Below, piece by piece: positions 63,959 through 64,000 of a stretch of 64,000 nt of DNA. The DNA lies in the NCBI GenBank assembly GCA_946480695.1, contig CAMLKG010000015.1, positions 1 to 64,000 on the forward strand, in the 5' to 3' direction. A model generated the notes under the pieces. It saw only the letters and a list, made by a program, of their open reading frames with translations. It was not told the origin of the DNA and did no database searches. This stretch comes from an uncultured Cellvibrio sp. Lineage in GTDB: Bacteria > Pseudomonadota > Gammaproteobacteria > Pseudomonadales > Cellvibrionaceae. The translations under genes and the position numbers were made by a program. Positions within the stretch are counted from its first letter, which is position 1. Each line of letters starts with the position of its first letter.

Positions 63959-64000
63959 TGCGGCTTTACAATAAATGTCTCGGTGCGTTCACAAAACCGC

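Noticed and set aside
1..64000. CRISPR array, tRNA, rRNA or insertion sequence
   Set aside because: No regularly spaced repeats, cloverleaf with CCA-type end, rRNA stretch or transposase-like frame was seen.

Overview
The window looks like chromosome of a Cellvibrio-like gammaproteobacterium (order Cellvibrionales/Pseudomonadales). Two kinds of evidence point there. Several gene blocks follow the order I recall from Pseudomonas: typA-thiI-glnA-ntrB-ntrC; ABC-F/algP/FKBP/algQ/dsbB; and HAD-rppH-ptsP. A large TonB-dependent receptor is also paired with a glycosidase-like lipoprotein, as expected of a plant-polysaccharide degrader. No tRNA, rRNA, insertion sequence, prophage or CRISPR array was found.

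Layout. 1-7.2 kb: the tail of a Gly-Ala repeat frame, a long AT-rich control region with two LacI-type operators, a carbohydrate-type TonB receptor, and a lipoprotein with a GH5_8-like fold that lacks both catalytic glutamates. 7.3-16.1 kb: housekeeping and stress genes (dtd, membrane AraC regulator, prolyl iminopeptidase, WYL regulator, tag, soluble sugar dehydrogenase, gamma-glutamylcyclotransferase-like protein, hemH, a small beta-barrel, a TSUP carrier). 16.3-19.8 kb: typA and thiI. 20.2-31.4 kb: an AT-richer accessory block, described below. 31.4-40.6 kb: nitrogen control (glnA with two NtrC boxes and a sigma-54 promoter, glnL, glnG), with a SulP transporter, a second TonB receptor and a DUF4124 protein between. 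40.9-47.8 kb: chemoreceptor, FemAB-like acyltransferase, ExoD, a small OMP, ABC-F ATPase, TIGR02444 protein. 47.9-54.9 kb: AlgP-like protein, FKBP isomerase, Rsd/AlgQ, DsbB, FliL-like protein, gshA and small proteins. 55.2-58.7 kb: a 1161-residue Ig-like lipoprotein built from two long repeats. 59.0-64.0 kb: rlmI, HAD phosphatase, rppH, ptsP.

The most interesting part is 20.2-31.4 kb, a probable isonitrile (isocyanide) biosynthetic cluster inserted between thiI and glnA. An isonitrile synthase of the PvcA/IsnA family and its partner Fe(II)/2-oxoglutarate oxygenase (PvcB/IsnB type) sit in one minus-strand operon. With them are a flavin-dependent halogenase-like enzyme, a small phosphatase-like protein, an exported DUF1330 protein and a HAD phosphatase. 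Upstream on the same strand is a two-gene export unit: an RND/MMPL transporter whose C-terminus carries a LolA-like domain after a signal-peptide-like thirteenth helix, and an outer-membrane barrel that overlaps it by 4 bases. A divergent HxlR-type regulator sits next to it. The inferred job is production and envelope export of an isonitrile-bearing, possibly halogenated, amino-acid-derived metabolite. The product cannot be named from sequence.

Start codons were re-chosen for several genes (typA, thiI, glnL, glnG, rppH, ptsP-adjacent HAD, rlmI and others) from ribosome-binding sites and family starts; reasons are in the entries.
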